Numbered from the stretch's first letter, positions 8,968 through 17,230 are shown. The stretch: 64,000 bases of DNA from Deltaproteobacteria bacterium (GCA_029262455.1 JAJCZJ010000091.1:1-64000); one strand, 5' to 3'. Program-made: numbers and translations. Notes: generated by a model not told the origin, from the letters alone.

Positions 8968-9435
8968 ATGTATATGCGAAAGCTCGTGGGATTGTCGTTT
9001 CTCTTCGCGGTAGCTCTGATTGGGTCGGCTGAGCCGGCTGCTGCGGCGGAGCTGCCGGCCAAGACGCGGGAGATGCTGCGAACGTCGGACTACATCTACA
9101 CCGCGACGCGCCGCAAGAACGGTGAACGCAGCTCGATTGCTCCGATATGGTTCTTCTACGAGGGCGGCGACGAACTCTTCTTCACCACGTCTCCGGACAG
9201 CTGGAAGGCCAAGCGCATTGCTACGGGCAGTCCTGTGTATGTGTGGGTCGGTGAAAAAGACGGTCCGCATTTCGTCGGTGAGGCGCGCGAGGTGACGGAC
9301 GCGGCGCTGGTCGATCGCATGGGTGAGAACTACAACAACAAGTACTGGATCGCTTGGATGGGCTTTTTTCGACCGCGCAGCGAGAGGGTCACGTCGGGCA
9401 AGACCAAAGCTTACATGGTGAAGTTGACGCCTTAG
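8968..9435 (+). CDS. Exported pyridoxamine-5'-phosphate-oxidase-like protein
   Basis: A 155-residue split-barrel flavin/F420-type fold (PNPOx-like). It begins with a signal peptide (KLVGLSFLFAVALIGSAEPAAAA) and starts 15 nt after ispH. The core shows the family pattern of a small binding domain: IAPIWFFYEGGDELFFTT, then SWKAKRIATGSPVYVWV. Relatives without a signal act on FMN or F420 substrates in the cytosol; export here is unusual and the cofactor is uncertain. The extreme N-terminus may start at either ATG, 8968 or 8974. Confidence 0.75.
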   Translation: MYMRKLVGLSFLFAVALIGSAEPAAAAELPAKTREMLRTSDYIYTATRRKNGERSSIAPIWFFYEGGDELFFTTSPDSWKAKRIATGSPVYVWVGEKDGPHFVGEAREVTDAALVDRMGENYNNKYWIAWMGFFRPRSERVTSGKTKAYMVKLTP

Positions 9436-9576
9436 TCTTGCCCAGCGGCCATTCCAAACGCGTCTGGGTGGATTGACGGGACCACGCCCCAAGCCGCGCC
9501 CTGGGAGACTGTCGATCAATGCAGACTTCGAAGTCCCATCGACCAACCCACCCGAATCCCCTCTCTCTCCGCCGTC

Positions 9577-10749
9577 CTAATTCAACTCTTTCCGCGTGTA
9601 GTCCAATAAGCCGCGGGCGATGATCATGCGTTGAATCTCGCCGGTGCCCTCGTAGATGTCGGTGATGCGGACGTCGCGAAACCACTTCTCCAACAGATGC
9701 GCGCGAGAAATCCCCATCGGGCCGAGGATCTCGATACACCCTTGCGTAATATCGCGGACCGCACCGCCTGCCTTGGCTTTGCTTACCGAGGCTTCGATGT
9801 TGTTTGTCTCGCCCTTGTCGGCAAGCCACGAGGCGCGCAACATGGTCAGCTTGGCCGCCTCGAATGCTGACTCGAGCTCGATGAACTTTGCCGCTGCTGC
9901 CGATTGCGTCGTGCCTTGCACGTCGTATGCGATGTCGATGCCGGCCCGGGACAGCTCTTCGCGCGTGAAATCGAGAGCTGCTTCGGCCATCCCGAGCCCC
10001 AGCCCCGCGACCAGTGGGCGGGTCATGTTGAAAGTCTTCATGACCCCCTTGAAACCTCCCGAGCCGCCCTTGGGGATTTCCTCTTTGCCACCGAGGAGGT
10101 TGCTGCGTGGAATACGGCAGTCCTCGAAGACGTAGGCTGCGGTGTCGTCGGCCCGAATGCCTAGTTTCTTCTCCTTGTGGGCGACGATGAAGCCCGGGGC
10201 TCCCTTCTCGACAAGGAAAGACTTGATCCCGGCACGACCGGCGGAGCGGTCGAGTGTGGCCCAGACGACGACCCCGTCTGCGCGACACCCAGTGGTCACA
10301 AAAATCTTTTCACCGTTGATCACCCAGTTGTCTCCATCGAGTGTCGCCGTCGTGCGTACTTGCGAGGGGTCGGAGCCGCATCCAGGCTCGGTGATGGCCA
10401 TGGCAAGAGTGAGTCCACCCCACTTCTCGATCTGTTCCGGCGTGCCCGCAGCTTTGAGAGCGGAGTTGCCCAGGCCGCTGTCGCGGCGTCGCAGACGGAC
10501 CGAATAATCGCCCCAGGTCGAACCCATAGCGATCAGAGTCATCATCACGCTGCCGCCGGAATCTTCCGCACCGCGGGTTGCCATGTGGGACATGAAATTT
10601 GGATGATCTTTGGCTTCCGGCAACTCGTCGGGCGGGAACTCGTGTTCGTTCTCATCGTATTGGCGAGCGTACTTCCGTGCGATCAAGGACTCGCTACGAA
10701 GTGCGTCGAGGACCGTTTTGTCGTTCTTGGAAAGTTCGAAATTGACCAT
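9577..10749 (-). CDS. Acyl-CoA dehydrogenase
   Basis: FAD flavoprotein of 390 residues oxidising an acyl-CoA at the alpha-beta bond. The flavin/substrate loop is AITEPGCGSDPSQ, followed by the FVTTG strand of the beta domain. The C-terminal helix has DIYEGTGEIQRM, whose Glu is the usual catalytic base in short- and medium-chain family members. TTAGGAGA upstream gives a well-spaced ribosome-binding site before the ATG. It is the distal gene of HxlR-ACAD-ACAD, 38 nt after the second dehydrogenase. Chain-length preference cannot be read from the sequence. Confidence 0.92.
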   Translation of the reverse strand: MVNFELSKNDKTVLDALRSESLIARKYARQYDENEHEFPPDELPEAKDHPNFMSHMATRGAEDSGGSVMMTLIAMGSTWGDYSVRLRRRDSGLGNSALKAAGTPEQIEKWGGLTLAMAITEPGCGSDPSQVRTTATLDGDNWVINGEKIFVTTGCRADGVVVWATLDRSAGRAGIKSFLVEKGAPGFIVAHKEKKLGIRADDTAAYVFEDCRIPRSNLLGGKEEIPKGGSGGFKGVMKTFNMTRPLVAGLGLGMAEAALDFTREELSRAGIDIAYDVQGTTQSAAAAKFIELESAFEAAKLTMLRASWLADKGETNNIEASVSKAKAGGAVRDITQGCIEILGPMGISRAHLLEKWFRDVRITDIYEGTGEIQRMIIARGLLDYTRKELN

Positions 10750-10787
10750 GAGATTCTCCTAATATCAGTCGATGATTGATCCGTTGG

Positions 10788-11882
10788 CTAGACCGTTGCG
10801 GTACCTTCCAGGACGCCGAGAGTGCGAGCGTTGCGGTACCACAGTTCGACGGGGTGCTCACGAATGAATCCGTGACCGCCGAGCACCTGGACGCCGTTGT
10901 CGGAGATCCACATGGACTTTTCGGCGACGTAGCGCTTCGCCATTGTGGCGCTGCGTGTGGCATCGCGGCCCGCCTCGAGGTCGGACGCCGCCTTCCAGGT
11001 CATCCAGCGGCTCGATTCGATCTCCATATGCATTTCAGCCAATCGGAAAGCGATCGACTGCTTTTGCGCAATCGGCTCATCGAACGCGACGCGCTCTTTC
11101 GAGTAGGGGACACAATAGTCGAGCACGGCACGTGAGAGCCCGGTGAGAACCGCGGAGATGGCGACCCGTCCCTGGTTGATCAGGCGGCGGACGTCGGCGC
11201 CTTTTGCACCGCCCAGCCGTTGGGCAGCGGGCAGATCGACGCCGTCGAGGCGTAGCTCCGATGTCTGGAGCGCCTTGAGGCCGAGATTTTTCTCAGTCTC
11301 GGAAACTGTCAGCCCGGGGGTGTCGCGCGGTACGATGAATGCATCCAGGCCATCTTCGCTGCGCGCGATGACGACAAAATGCGCGGCGCTCGCTGCCAGC
11401 GGCACGAAGGACTTGACTCCGTGAAGGGTGTAACCCGAGCCCTTCTTCTCCGCCGTCGTGCTGGGGGCGAATGGATCGAAGCCCGGCTTCGGCTCGCTGA
11501 GGGCGAGAGAGCCGGTGTGAAAAGAGTCGCCGCAGAACGCTGCGAGGTGCGCTTGCTTCTGTTCGTCCGTACCGTGATCCAGTAGGGCGTTGGCGAACAG
11601 GCAAGGTGTCATTGCGGCGACGGCGAGTGCCGCGTCGCCATAGGCCAGCTCCTCGAGGACCAGGGCATTCGTGAACGGAGATCGCTCGGCGCCGTAACCG
11701 CCGTACGACTCGGGGATCTGGGTCGCGGTCAGGCCGAGTGCCCAAGCCTGCTGGAAGAAGAGATCTGGGATCGCAGACGCTTCGTCGTACTCTCGCGCCG
11801 CAGGGCGCAGGACGTCACTCGCAAAGCCTTGCATCGCCTCGCGGACGCTCGTCTGCTCCTCGCTGAGTTCGAATGAAATCAT
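10788..11882 (-). CDS. Acyl-CoA dehydrogenase, short C-terminus
   Basis: A 364-residue acyl-CoA dehydrogenase homologue. The N-terminal helical domain (SFELSEEQTSVREAMQGF) and a flavin-contact stretch ALSEPKPGFDPFAP are visible. The final motif is LWYRNARTLGVLEGTATV, where the Glu is in the catalytic-base position, but the protein ends at once and lacks the usual last 15-20 residues. Its ATG overlaps the regulator stop (ATGA), so the two are translationally coupled. With its partner it may form a heteromeric dehydrogenase, as in the two-gene FadE pairs of actinobacteria; that is an inference. Confidence 0.9.
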   Translation of the reverse strand: MISFELSEEQTSVREAMQGFASDVLRPAAREYDEASAIPDLFFQQAWALGLTATQIPESYGGYGAERSPFTNALVLEELAYGDAALAVAAMTPCLFANALLDHGTDEQKQAHLAAFCGDSFHTGSLALSEPKPGFDPFAPSTTAEKKGSGYTLHGVKSFVPLAASAAHFVVIARSEDGLDAFIVPRDTPGLTVSETEKNLGLKALQTSELRLDGVDLPAAQRLGGAKGADVRRLINQGRVAISAVLTGLSRAVLDYCVPYSKERVAFDEPIAQKQSIAFRLAEMHMEIESSRWMTWKAASDLEAGRDATRSATMAKRYVAEKSMWISDNGVQVLGGHGFIREHPVELWYRNARTLGVLEGTATV

Positions 11883-12679
11883 TTCGGGGTCGCCTCCTTG
11901 TTCGGAATTGGTTTGCTGTGAATCAATCGTGGCGCTTGTTTGGCACTTTCCGCGTCGCGGTCTTTCGTGCTGGTGCGCGGTGTGCGAGCGATTTGGAAAA
12001 AGAAGAAGTCCATCGCGTGTTGATCACCGTCTTTGGCCAACGTGCCTCGCCGGTACGCTTCGCCTGCGTCGGCGAGACCGAGGGCGATCGCGCACCAAGT
12101 ACGGGCTTCGGCGGTGTAGCGAACATCGGCACGGTCGGCGAAGCCTTGCGTCACTGTGCAGGCTCCGTTGTCGATGCGAACAGTCCAGACACCGCCGCCG
12201 TCTCCGGTTAGTCGGATCTCGAAGACCAGCGACACGCCACGCGCGCGTTCTTCGCGCAAGAGGAACGGCAGTGACTCGAGTACGGATTGTGCCGAAGTCG
12301 ATGAGAAACGGTTGGCGTCGACCTCTAGGTCGTCGAGTCCGTGGTGAATGTACCAACGAGCGATTGCCGCGATGATCGGCTCGAGGGATTTGCCCCGTTC
12401 CGTGACGTCGTACACTGGGCGCGAACCGGTCGACGTGTTGTGGACGAATCCCTTGTGGCACAGCTCGCGCAGTCGGCTGGAAAGGACGCGCGGTGCGATG
12501 CCGGAGCGCACTCGAAGCTCCTGGAAACCGCACGGGCCGCGCAGCAGGTGGCGCACTAGCACTAAGGTCCAGCGGTCCCCGATGACGTCGAGCGAGCGTC
12601 CAACAGGGCAGAAGATTTGGCCGGGTTGGAGGATCTCGCTTTTCGCGTTCGCACGCTTAGTGGCTACCGCTTTGGACAT
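11879..12679 (-). CDS. HxlR-family regulator fused to SCP2-like domain
   Basis: A 266-residue two-domain regulator. Residues about 20-120 are a winged helix of the HxlR type (FCPVGRSLDVIGDRWTLVLV, then GIAPRVLSSRL and YDVTERGKSL). Residues about 145-235 resemble an SCP2 sterol-carrier fold (VWTVRIDNGACTV, ADVRYTAEARTW), a hydrophobic ligand-binding module. A Lys/Arg/Ser-rich tail follows. It is the first gene of the acyl-CoA dehydrogenase operon and divergent from the alcohol dehydrogenase. This fits a sensor for a lipid or acyl-CoA that controls one or both directions from the roughly 125-bp gap. The ligand is inferred, not shown. Confidence 0.87.
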   Translation of the reverse strand: MSKAVATKRANAKSEILQPGQIFCPVGRSLDVIGDRWTLVLVRHLLRGPCGFQELRVRSGIAPRVLSSRLRELCHKGFVHNTSTGSRPVYDVTERGKSLEPIIAAIARWYIHHGLDDLEVDANRFSSTSAQSVLESLPFLLREERARGVSLVFEIRLTGDGGGVWTVRIDNGACTVTQGFADRADVRYTAEARTWCAIALGLADAGEAYRRGTLAKDGDQHAMDFFFFQIARTPRTSTKDRDAESAKQAPRLIHSKPIPNKEATPK

Positions 12680-12803
12680 CTAGAGGATTCCTTAGCTGAG
12701 TCGAAATCGATATTCAATAGATACTGATTTGGGGTTTGTTTCGCCCTCGTTCGGCGGACCCGGCCCCTTTGGGCCGGTCGGCGCGTCGTTGTAGGGTCAG
12801 TTG

Positions 12804-13901
12804 ATGAAAAAGACCCGTGCGGTGGTGCAGACTGGGCCTCGCCAGCTCGAGCTGCGAGATTTACCGATTCCGGAGATCGACGACGATAGTGGGCTTCTGC
12901 AGGTCGAGGCGTGTGGAATCTGCGGCAGCGACGCCGAGCAGTACGATGGTGTGCTACCAGTCCCCTATCCGCTGATCCCGGGCCATGAGCCGCTCGGTGT
13001 AATCGCGGCGATCGGGGACCGGGCGGCGAGGCGCTGGGGGGTTGAAGTCGGCGACCGCGTGGCGGTCGAGGTTCTATTGCCTTGCGGCCACTGTTCGTTG
13101 TGCCGGTCGGGGTCCTACCAGCTGTGTCGCGGTGATGGGCGCGGCCTTTCGGGATATTCCTATCTGCCGCTGTCGCGTGAGCCGGGGCTCTGGGGCGCCT
13201 ATGCGGATTTCATGTATCTGGACCCACGATCGATCTTGCATCGCGTCCGCAAGGACGTTCCGGCGCAAACGGCGGTCCTCTTCAACCCGCTGGGAGCGGG
13301 CTTTCGTTGGGCGGTGGAGCTGCCGGGGACTGGCCCAGGAGATTCCGTGATGATCCTGGGACCAGGGCAACGGGGGTTGGCGAGCGTTATCGCCGCCCGC
13401 GCGGCGGGCGCAGACACGATCATCGTCACTGGGTTGGAACGCGATCGCACCAAGCTCGACCTAGCGCTCGAATTCGGAGCGGATCATGTCATCAACGTCG
13501 AGAGCGAAGATGCGCGGCGCCGGGTGAAAGAGATTACCGACGGCCGTGGCGTCGACGTCGTGGTGGAGGTGTCTTCCTATGCCACACAACCCGTGGCAGA
13601 GGCGTTGCACTATGTCGCAGCCGGCGGACGCGTCATCTTGGCGGGAGTCAAGGGATTCAAGCACGTGCCTGAGTTCATCAGCGACCTGATTGTGGTCAAG
13701 GAGATCACGCTGCGTGGAGCTCTTGGTGTCACCAGTCGATCCTACCGATCGGCGATCAATCTCATCGAATCGGGGCAGCTCGACTTGGCGCGTATGCACA
13801 CGCACGATTTTGGACTCGAAGACGCGGAGTTGGCGATCAAGACACTGAAGGGTGAGTCCGACGGTGAGTGCAGCGTGCACTCTTGCCTGCTACCGGGCTG
13901 A
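12804..13901 (+). CDS. Zinc-dependent alcohol dehydrogenase (MDR family)
   Basis: A 365-residue medium-chain dehydrogenase/reductase. ATG 12804 has AGGG (12793-12796) upstream. Catalytic zinc ligands are in EACGICGSD and PGHEPLG. The structural-zinc loop has four cysteines (CGHCSLCRSGSYQLC). The Rossmann domain carries a GPGQRGLA nucleotide loop and a threonine-dehydrogenase-like ITDGRGVDVVVEVS. It oxidises an alcohol or polyol with NAD(P)+. It is divergent from the HxlR operon and begins a three-gene series with a hydrolase and a C69 peptidase. Confidence 0.92.
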   Translation: MKKTRAVVQTGPRQLELRDLPIPEIDDDSGLLQVEACGICGSDAEQYDGVLPVPYPLIPGHEPLGVIAAIGDRAARRWGVEVGDRVAVEVLLPCGHCSLCRSGSYQLCRGDGRGLSGYSYLPLSREPGLWGAYADFMYLDPRSILHRVRKDVPAQTAVLFNPLGAGFRWAVELPGTGPGDSVMILGPGQRGLASVIAARAAGADTIIVTGLERDRTKLDLALEFGADHVINVESEDARRRVKEITDGRGVDVVVEVSSYATQPVAEALHYVAAGGRVILAGVKGFKHVPEFISDLIVVKEITLRGALGVTSRSYRSAINLIESGQLDLARMHTHDFGLEDAELAIKTLKGESDGECSVHSCLLPG

Positions 13902-13919
13902 GAGGTTTGGGTTGAGACG

Positions 13920-14546
13920 ATGACCAAGGAACAGAGAATCGAGATTCCGTCTGGAGGCGCGCGCCTCGACGGGCGCTTGCGGATACCAGCTGGTAGCTCG
14001 GGGGCGATTGTCTTTTGCCACCCGCATCCGATGTTTGGCGGAGACATGGACAATCCCGTCGTCACAGCAGTGACGAGCGAACTCGCCGGGCGAGGGTGGG
14101 CAACATTGCGATTCAACTTTCGTGGCGTCGGATCGAGCAGCGGCGCGGTCGACGACGTTGCGGGCCACGTCTCCGACGCAGCGGCAGCCGTCGACTACTT
14201 GGTCGAAGAAAGCGGTGCAGGGAACGTCATCGCCGGGGGCTATTCTTACGGGGCGCACATCGCGATCGAATCTTTGCTGGGTCGTTCCGACATCGCAGGC
14301 TTGCTCGCGGTTTCGCCACCGTTCGCGATGCTCGGAAGCGCGCTTTCCGCCTCCGACAAGCCGGTTAGCCTTCTCGTCGGTGATCGCGACGAGTACTGCA
14401 CGCTCGCGGACTTCCAGGGGGCACTGCAGAGCCTCGGCCCCGCGGCGCGCGGTGAGGTTGTGCACGGCGCCGACCACTTCTGGTTTGGGCACGACGCCAA
14501 GCTTGCTTCTTTCGCGGCGTCATTTGCGGCCGGATTCGAGCGGTGA
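13920..14546 (+). CDS. Small alpha/beta hydrolase
   Basis: A 208-residue serine hydrolase of the dienelactone-hydrolase/CocE-like small type. IVFCHPHPMFGGDM, common in this group, precedes the oxyanion region. The nucleophile elbow is GGYSYGAH with Ser109. Candidate Asp and His are in GDRDEYC and HGADHFW. No signal peptide is visible, so it is probably cytosolic. It starts 18 nt after the alcohol dehydrogenase and its stop overlaps the next start (GTGA). The substrate, an ester or thioester, is unknown. Confidence 0.85.
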   Translation: MTKEQRIEIPSGGARLDGRLRIPAGSSGAIVFCHPHPMFGGDMDNPVVTAVTSELAGRGWATLRFNFRGVGSSSGAVDDVAGHVSDAAAAVDYLVEESGAGNVIAGGYSYGAHIAIESLLGRSDIAGLLAVSPPFAMLGSALSASDKPVSLLVGDRDEYCTLADFQGALQSLGPAARGEVVHGADHFWFGHDAKLASFAASFAAGFER

Positions 14547-15841
14547 ACAGGTCCGCCTCTCCGCGAGTTGCATGCGACTCTCTGGTCGCTCTGCGGACAG
14601 CGACCACCGGTGGCAACGTCCTGTTCGCCAAGAATAGTGATCGGCCAGCGCGGGAGTGCCAGCCGCTGGCCTTGCTGGAAGCGACGCGACCCGCGGCGTC
14701 GAGAGTGCGCTGCCAGTACATCGAGATCCCACAAGTCGAATCAACGCTACGCGTCCTTGGTTCCCGTCCATACTGGCTTTGGGGACTCGAGCATGGAGTC
14801 AACGAAGCGGGAGTCGCGATCGGCAACCATACCGTCTTCACACGCGACAAACCGCAAGGCGAAAAGTTGATCGGTATGGACCTTGTGCGTCTCGGGCTGG
14901 AACGCGGTGGCGATGCCGGCGCGGCGATCGATACGATTACGACCTTGGTCGAGCGCTACGGGCAGGGTGGATCGGGATACGCCGACAGCGATTTCCCGTA
15001 TCATAGTTCGTTTCTGGTCGCGGATCGTAACGAAGCCTTTTTGCTGGAAACTTCGGACCGTCGCTGGGCCCTGCGTCAAATTCAGGAGACAGGTAGCGCT
15101 ACGAATCACTTGACCATCGGCGACGACTGGCACCGGCTGTCGCCGGACGCAGAGCGCCATGCCGAGGCGGCCGGTTGGTGGGCGGGCAAGGGCGCTCGCT
15201 TCGATTTCGCCGCCGCCTACCGTGACGTGTCTTTTATACCACCGACATTTTCCAGTGGGCGCTTGCGGCGCAGTCGTGAATTGCTCGAGGGTTCTCGCGG
15301 AGCGGTTTCAGAAGCCTCGATGCGGTTGGCGTTGCGGGATCACTACGGCTCGCAGGTCTATCGTGACGCGTACTCGTCCGAAGACGAGCGCTACCTTTCC
15401 TTGTGCATGCATGCCGATCCGATTGGTGCGACGACGGCGGCGGCGGTCGTTCGTCTGCCGGCTACCGCGAACCAGCCTCTGCGATACTCCGCCTGCTTTG
15501 GACCGCCATGCGCTGGCGTCTTCATTCCGCTCTATGTTGAAGGTGAGTTGCCAAAGGTTCTGACCGCTGGTGGCGCCGAAAACAGTCCGACATGTTCGCC
15601 CTGGTGGGGATTTCGCGAACTGCTCGACCTCATTGAACGCGATCATGAACGGCTTGGGGGACTGGTACGAGACGAATGGGATCGCACCGAGAAGCAACTC
15701 TTTGAAGAGGCCGACCGCGTCGAAGCAGCCCTGCCTGAGCAAGCAGCCGTCCGTGCCGAGCTCCTCTCTGGCTTGATGGACCGCACGGTCCGGCTCTGCC
15801 TGGAACGTCTAGGTGAAATCCGGCACCAGATCAGCAGCTGA
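14543..15841 (+). CDS. Peptidase C69 / secernin-like hydrolase
   Basis: A 432-residue Ntn-type hydrolase. The N-terminal Cys11 in ACDSLVAL is the expected nucleophile, followed by GNVLFAKNSDRP, diagnostic of C69 dipeptidases and secernins. Internal GLEHGVNEAGVAIGNH also fits this family. The GTG start overlaps the preceding stop, so translation is coupled to the alpha/beta hydrolase. Family members cleave dipeptides or other amides; the presence of only ten residues before Cys implies at most a short propeptide. The biological substrate is unclear. Confidence 0.87.
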   Translation: MNRSASPRVACDSLVALRTATTGGNVLFAKNSDRPARECQPLALLEATRPAASRVRCQYIEIPQVESTLRVLGSRPYWLWGLEHGVNEAGVAIGNHTVFTRDKPQGEKLIGMDLVRLGLERGGDAGAAIDTITTLVERYGQGGSGYADSDFPYHSSFLVADRNEAFLLETSDRRWALRQIQETGSATNHLTIGDDWHRLSPDAERHAEAAGWWAGKGARFDFAAAYRDVSFIPPTFSSGRLRRSRELLEGSRGAVSEASMRLALRDHYGSQVYRDAYSSEDERYLSLCMHADPIGATTAAAVVRLPATANQPLRYSACFGPPCAGVFIPLYVEGELPKVLTAGGAENSPTCSPWWGFRELLDLIERDHERLGGLVRDEWDRTEKQLFEEADRVEAALPEQAAVRAELLSGLMDRTVRLCLERLGEIRHQISS

Positions 15842-15955
15842 GAAGCGACGTTTGCTGCCAAAAATGTATCGGAAATTAGCACCACGTACATTGTGTGCGT
15901 CTGGACATGACGGGTGCCGGGGCAAAGCCCTTGAATTTGGATATCTTGCCCCCCT

Positions 15956-15971
15956 TGGCACGCTCTGTGCT
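15956..15971 (+). promoter_or_regulatory. Sigma-54 promoter, near consensus
   Basis: TGGCACG, four bases, then GTGCT: 15 of the 16 sigma-54 positions agree, including the essential GG (-24) and GC (-12). The start of transcription would be near 15982, giving a leader of about 74 nt with a good ribosome-binding site before ATG 16056. It lies in a non-coding gap and points at the 48-residue gene. An activator would be required; no enhancer-binding protein lies nearby. Confidence 0.65.
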
Positions 15972-16055
15972 TTTACTCAGATACAGCGATTGAGTGAAAC
16001 AGCGAACGCGGCGACTCGGCCGGTTTGCGGGACATTGAGAGAAGGGGGCTATCCC

Positions 16056-16202
16056 ATGAAGAATTCAAAGAAGCTAACAATTCTAGAGATTTTTCGCGCC
16101 GTGCAGGACACATGTCGGAGTGACGATGAGGTCGTGGCCGTCATTGATCACATGATGCGCACCGGACGCGTGATCCGCCCGCAGCATACGCTGCTGGGGT
16201 AA
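16056..16202 (+). CDS. Small uncharacterised protein (48 aa)
   Basis: Not recognised. The ATG at 16056 is chosen because GAAGGGGG (about 16041-16048) is well placed; an in-frame extension to 15813 runs over the promoter and is not credible. The product starts with a Lys-rich MKNSKK, then an amphipathic TILEIFRAVQDTC and an acidic-to-basic helix (DDEVVAVIDHMMRTGRV). There is no membrane segment or signal. A near-consensus sigma-54 element lies 85-100 bp upstream and a hairpin lies just after the stop, so it looks like a free-standing, regulated small-protein gene. Confidence 0.65.
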   Translation: MKNSKKLTILEIFRAVQDTCRSDDEVVAVIDHMMRTGRVIRPQHTLLG

Positions 16203-16233
16203 ATTCACCTACAAACTTCCCTCCCCCCTGGGG

Positions 16234-16271
16234 GCGGAGTTACGGGTAGCTCTAGCGATCCGTGACTCCGC
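16234..16271. terminator. 12-bp hairpin between convergent genes
   Basis: GCGGAGTTACGG (16234-16245) pairs with CCGTGACTCCGC (16260-16271), with one T-G wobble and a 14-nt loop. It lies between the stops of the 48-residue gene (+) and the SurA-like gene (-). On the plus strand the next bases are C/T-rich (TTCCCTTTTC) rather than a clean T-run, so factor-independent termination is only possible. Confidence 0.45.
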
Positions 16272-16308
16272 TCCCGACCCTTCCCTTTTCGGTGAAGGCC
16301 AGCCGATT

Positions 16309-16959
16309 CTATCGGTTCGCGAGCTTCCTGAAGGGCGGAAACAGTTCGATCTTGGCCTTGCTGCGTAGGTCCTTGACGAGTTCGGCCCGGGCCTTTGCTC
16401 GTTTTTCCTCGCGCAGCACCCGGATAATCGACTCGCGTAGATCTGCGAGTGGGCTCGATAGCTGAGCTCGATTCTGCTGGTAAAAGTTATCGACTTCCTC
16501 ACGATCAACGGTGATGTCGCGCCATACGCCGCGTTCGAGTAGGCGGGTCGCCAGCAAGGTTCGCTTCGTGTCGAGGTTGAGACGGTCGGGCGTAAGGCCT
16601 CGTTGGGTCAGAGCGGTCGTGAATTCAGCCTGGCTGCCGAAGTGGCGTCGAGTCTTTTCGACTTCTCTGTCAATCTCTTCCGACGAGACTTTGGTTTTTG
16701 TTCGGCCAGCCTCCTGAACGAGCAATTCGAGGTCGATCAGGGAATCGAGCGCCGACTGTGTCAACTCATCGATCCGGCCTCGATCGGGTGGGCTGGGCTC
16801 GCCGCGCGCCAATCCCTGGACCAACTGTTGTAGGTCCCCGCGTTCGATCGAGACGCCGTTGACGCTCGCCGCAGGGTTGCTCGGCTCAGGTTCTGCGATT
16901 GCCGTAGTGACGCCGAAAATCACTGCAGCCAGTGCCCATTTTTTCGACCGGCGGTACAT
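16309..16959 (-). CDS. SurA-N-like periplasmic chaperone without PPIase domain
   Basis: About 216 residues. ATG 16959 puts a clean signal peptide at the start (KKWALAAVIFGVTTAIA); ATG 16992 would add 11 residues. The body matches the SurA N-terminal chaperone domain: ASVNGVSIERGDLQQLV, a long helical region, then VDREEVDNFYQQNRAQL and ESIIRVLREEKRAKA. SurA and PpiD relatives carry one or two parvulin domains between these helices; none is present. It probably binds unfolded outer-membrane proteins without isomerase activity. It has a long structured upstream region (see 17043-17230). Confidence 0.78.
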   Translation of the reverse strand: MYRRSKKWALAAVIFGVTTAIAEPEPSNPAASVNGVSIERGDLQQLVQGLARGEPSPPDRGRIDELTQSALDSLIDLELLVQEAGRTKTKVSSEEIDREVEKTRRHFGSQAEFTTALTQRGLTPDRLNLDTKRTLLATRLLERGVWRDITVDREEVDNFYQQNRAQLSSPLADLRESIIRVLREEKRAKARAELVKDLRSKAKIELFPPFRKLANR

Positions 16960-17042
16960 TCTCTGGGATCCAAACAGGGCGAGGTGCGGCATGCAAGGCG
17001 TTCGGTTGCACCATCTTGATTTTTGCTCGCTCCAAACTGAAT

Positions 17043-17075
17043 GAGGGCCGGCGATCTCAAAGATCTCCGGCCCTC
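17043..17075 (-). other. Strong hairpin in leader region
   Basis: GAGGGCCGG pairs with CCGGCCCTC (9 bp), then a C/T mismatch, then GATCT with AGATC around a CAA loop. Neither side has a T-run, so a classic terminator is unlikely. It lies 84 nt upstream of the SurA-like start. Confidence 0.55.
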
Positions 17076-17103
17076 ACCACCCAAGCCCAAACCACATCCA
17101 AAT

Positions 17104-17150
17104 GGTGTCTCGTTTTCAACCACGCAACCGCCCAACATCCGCGAGACACC
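17104..17150 (-). other. Second hairpin of leader region
   Basis: Perfect 9-bp inverted repeat GGTGTCTCG / CGAGACACC with a 29-nt loop. Together with 17043-17075 it makes a two-hairpin array. Read on the minus strand, the unpaired parts are G-rich and include several GGA triplets. Read on the plus strand they are C/A-rich. Confidence 0.45.
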
Positions 17151-17224
17151 TCAACAACCACGGCTACGCCATTGTTACCGCAAACTCTATGCCAGGTTTG
17201 GAGGGACCCCTCAGTGAGGCGGGA

Positions 17225-17230
17225 ATTATA
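17225..17230 (-). promoter_or_regulatory. Candidate -10 box (minus strand)
   Basis: Exact TATAAT on the minus strand in otherwise GC-rich DNA. A transcript would start near 17218 and give the SurA-like gene a leader of about 260 nt containing both hairpins. A good -35 box is not visible; the best candidate ends in GACA with 19-nt spacing. Confidence 0.35.

Noticed and set aside
9465-9556. Imperfect inverted repeat between convergent genes
   Set aside because: Arms (GGGTGG / CCACCC and GGGAC / GTCCC) need gaps to pair; too weak to call a terminator or repeat family member.
17043-17075. Factor-independent terminator
   Set aside because: Strong stem but no T-run on either strand and no gene ending beside it.
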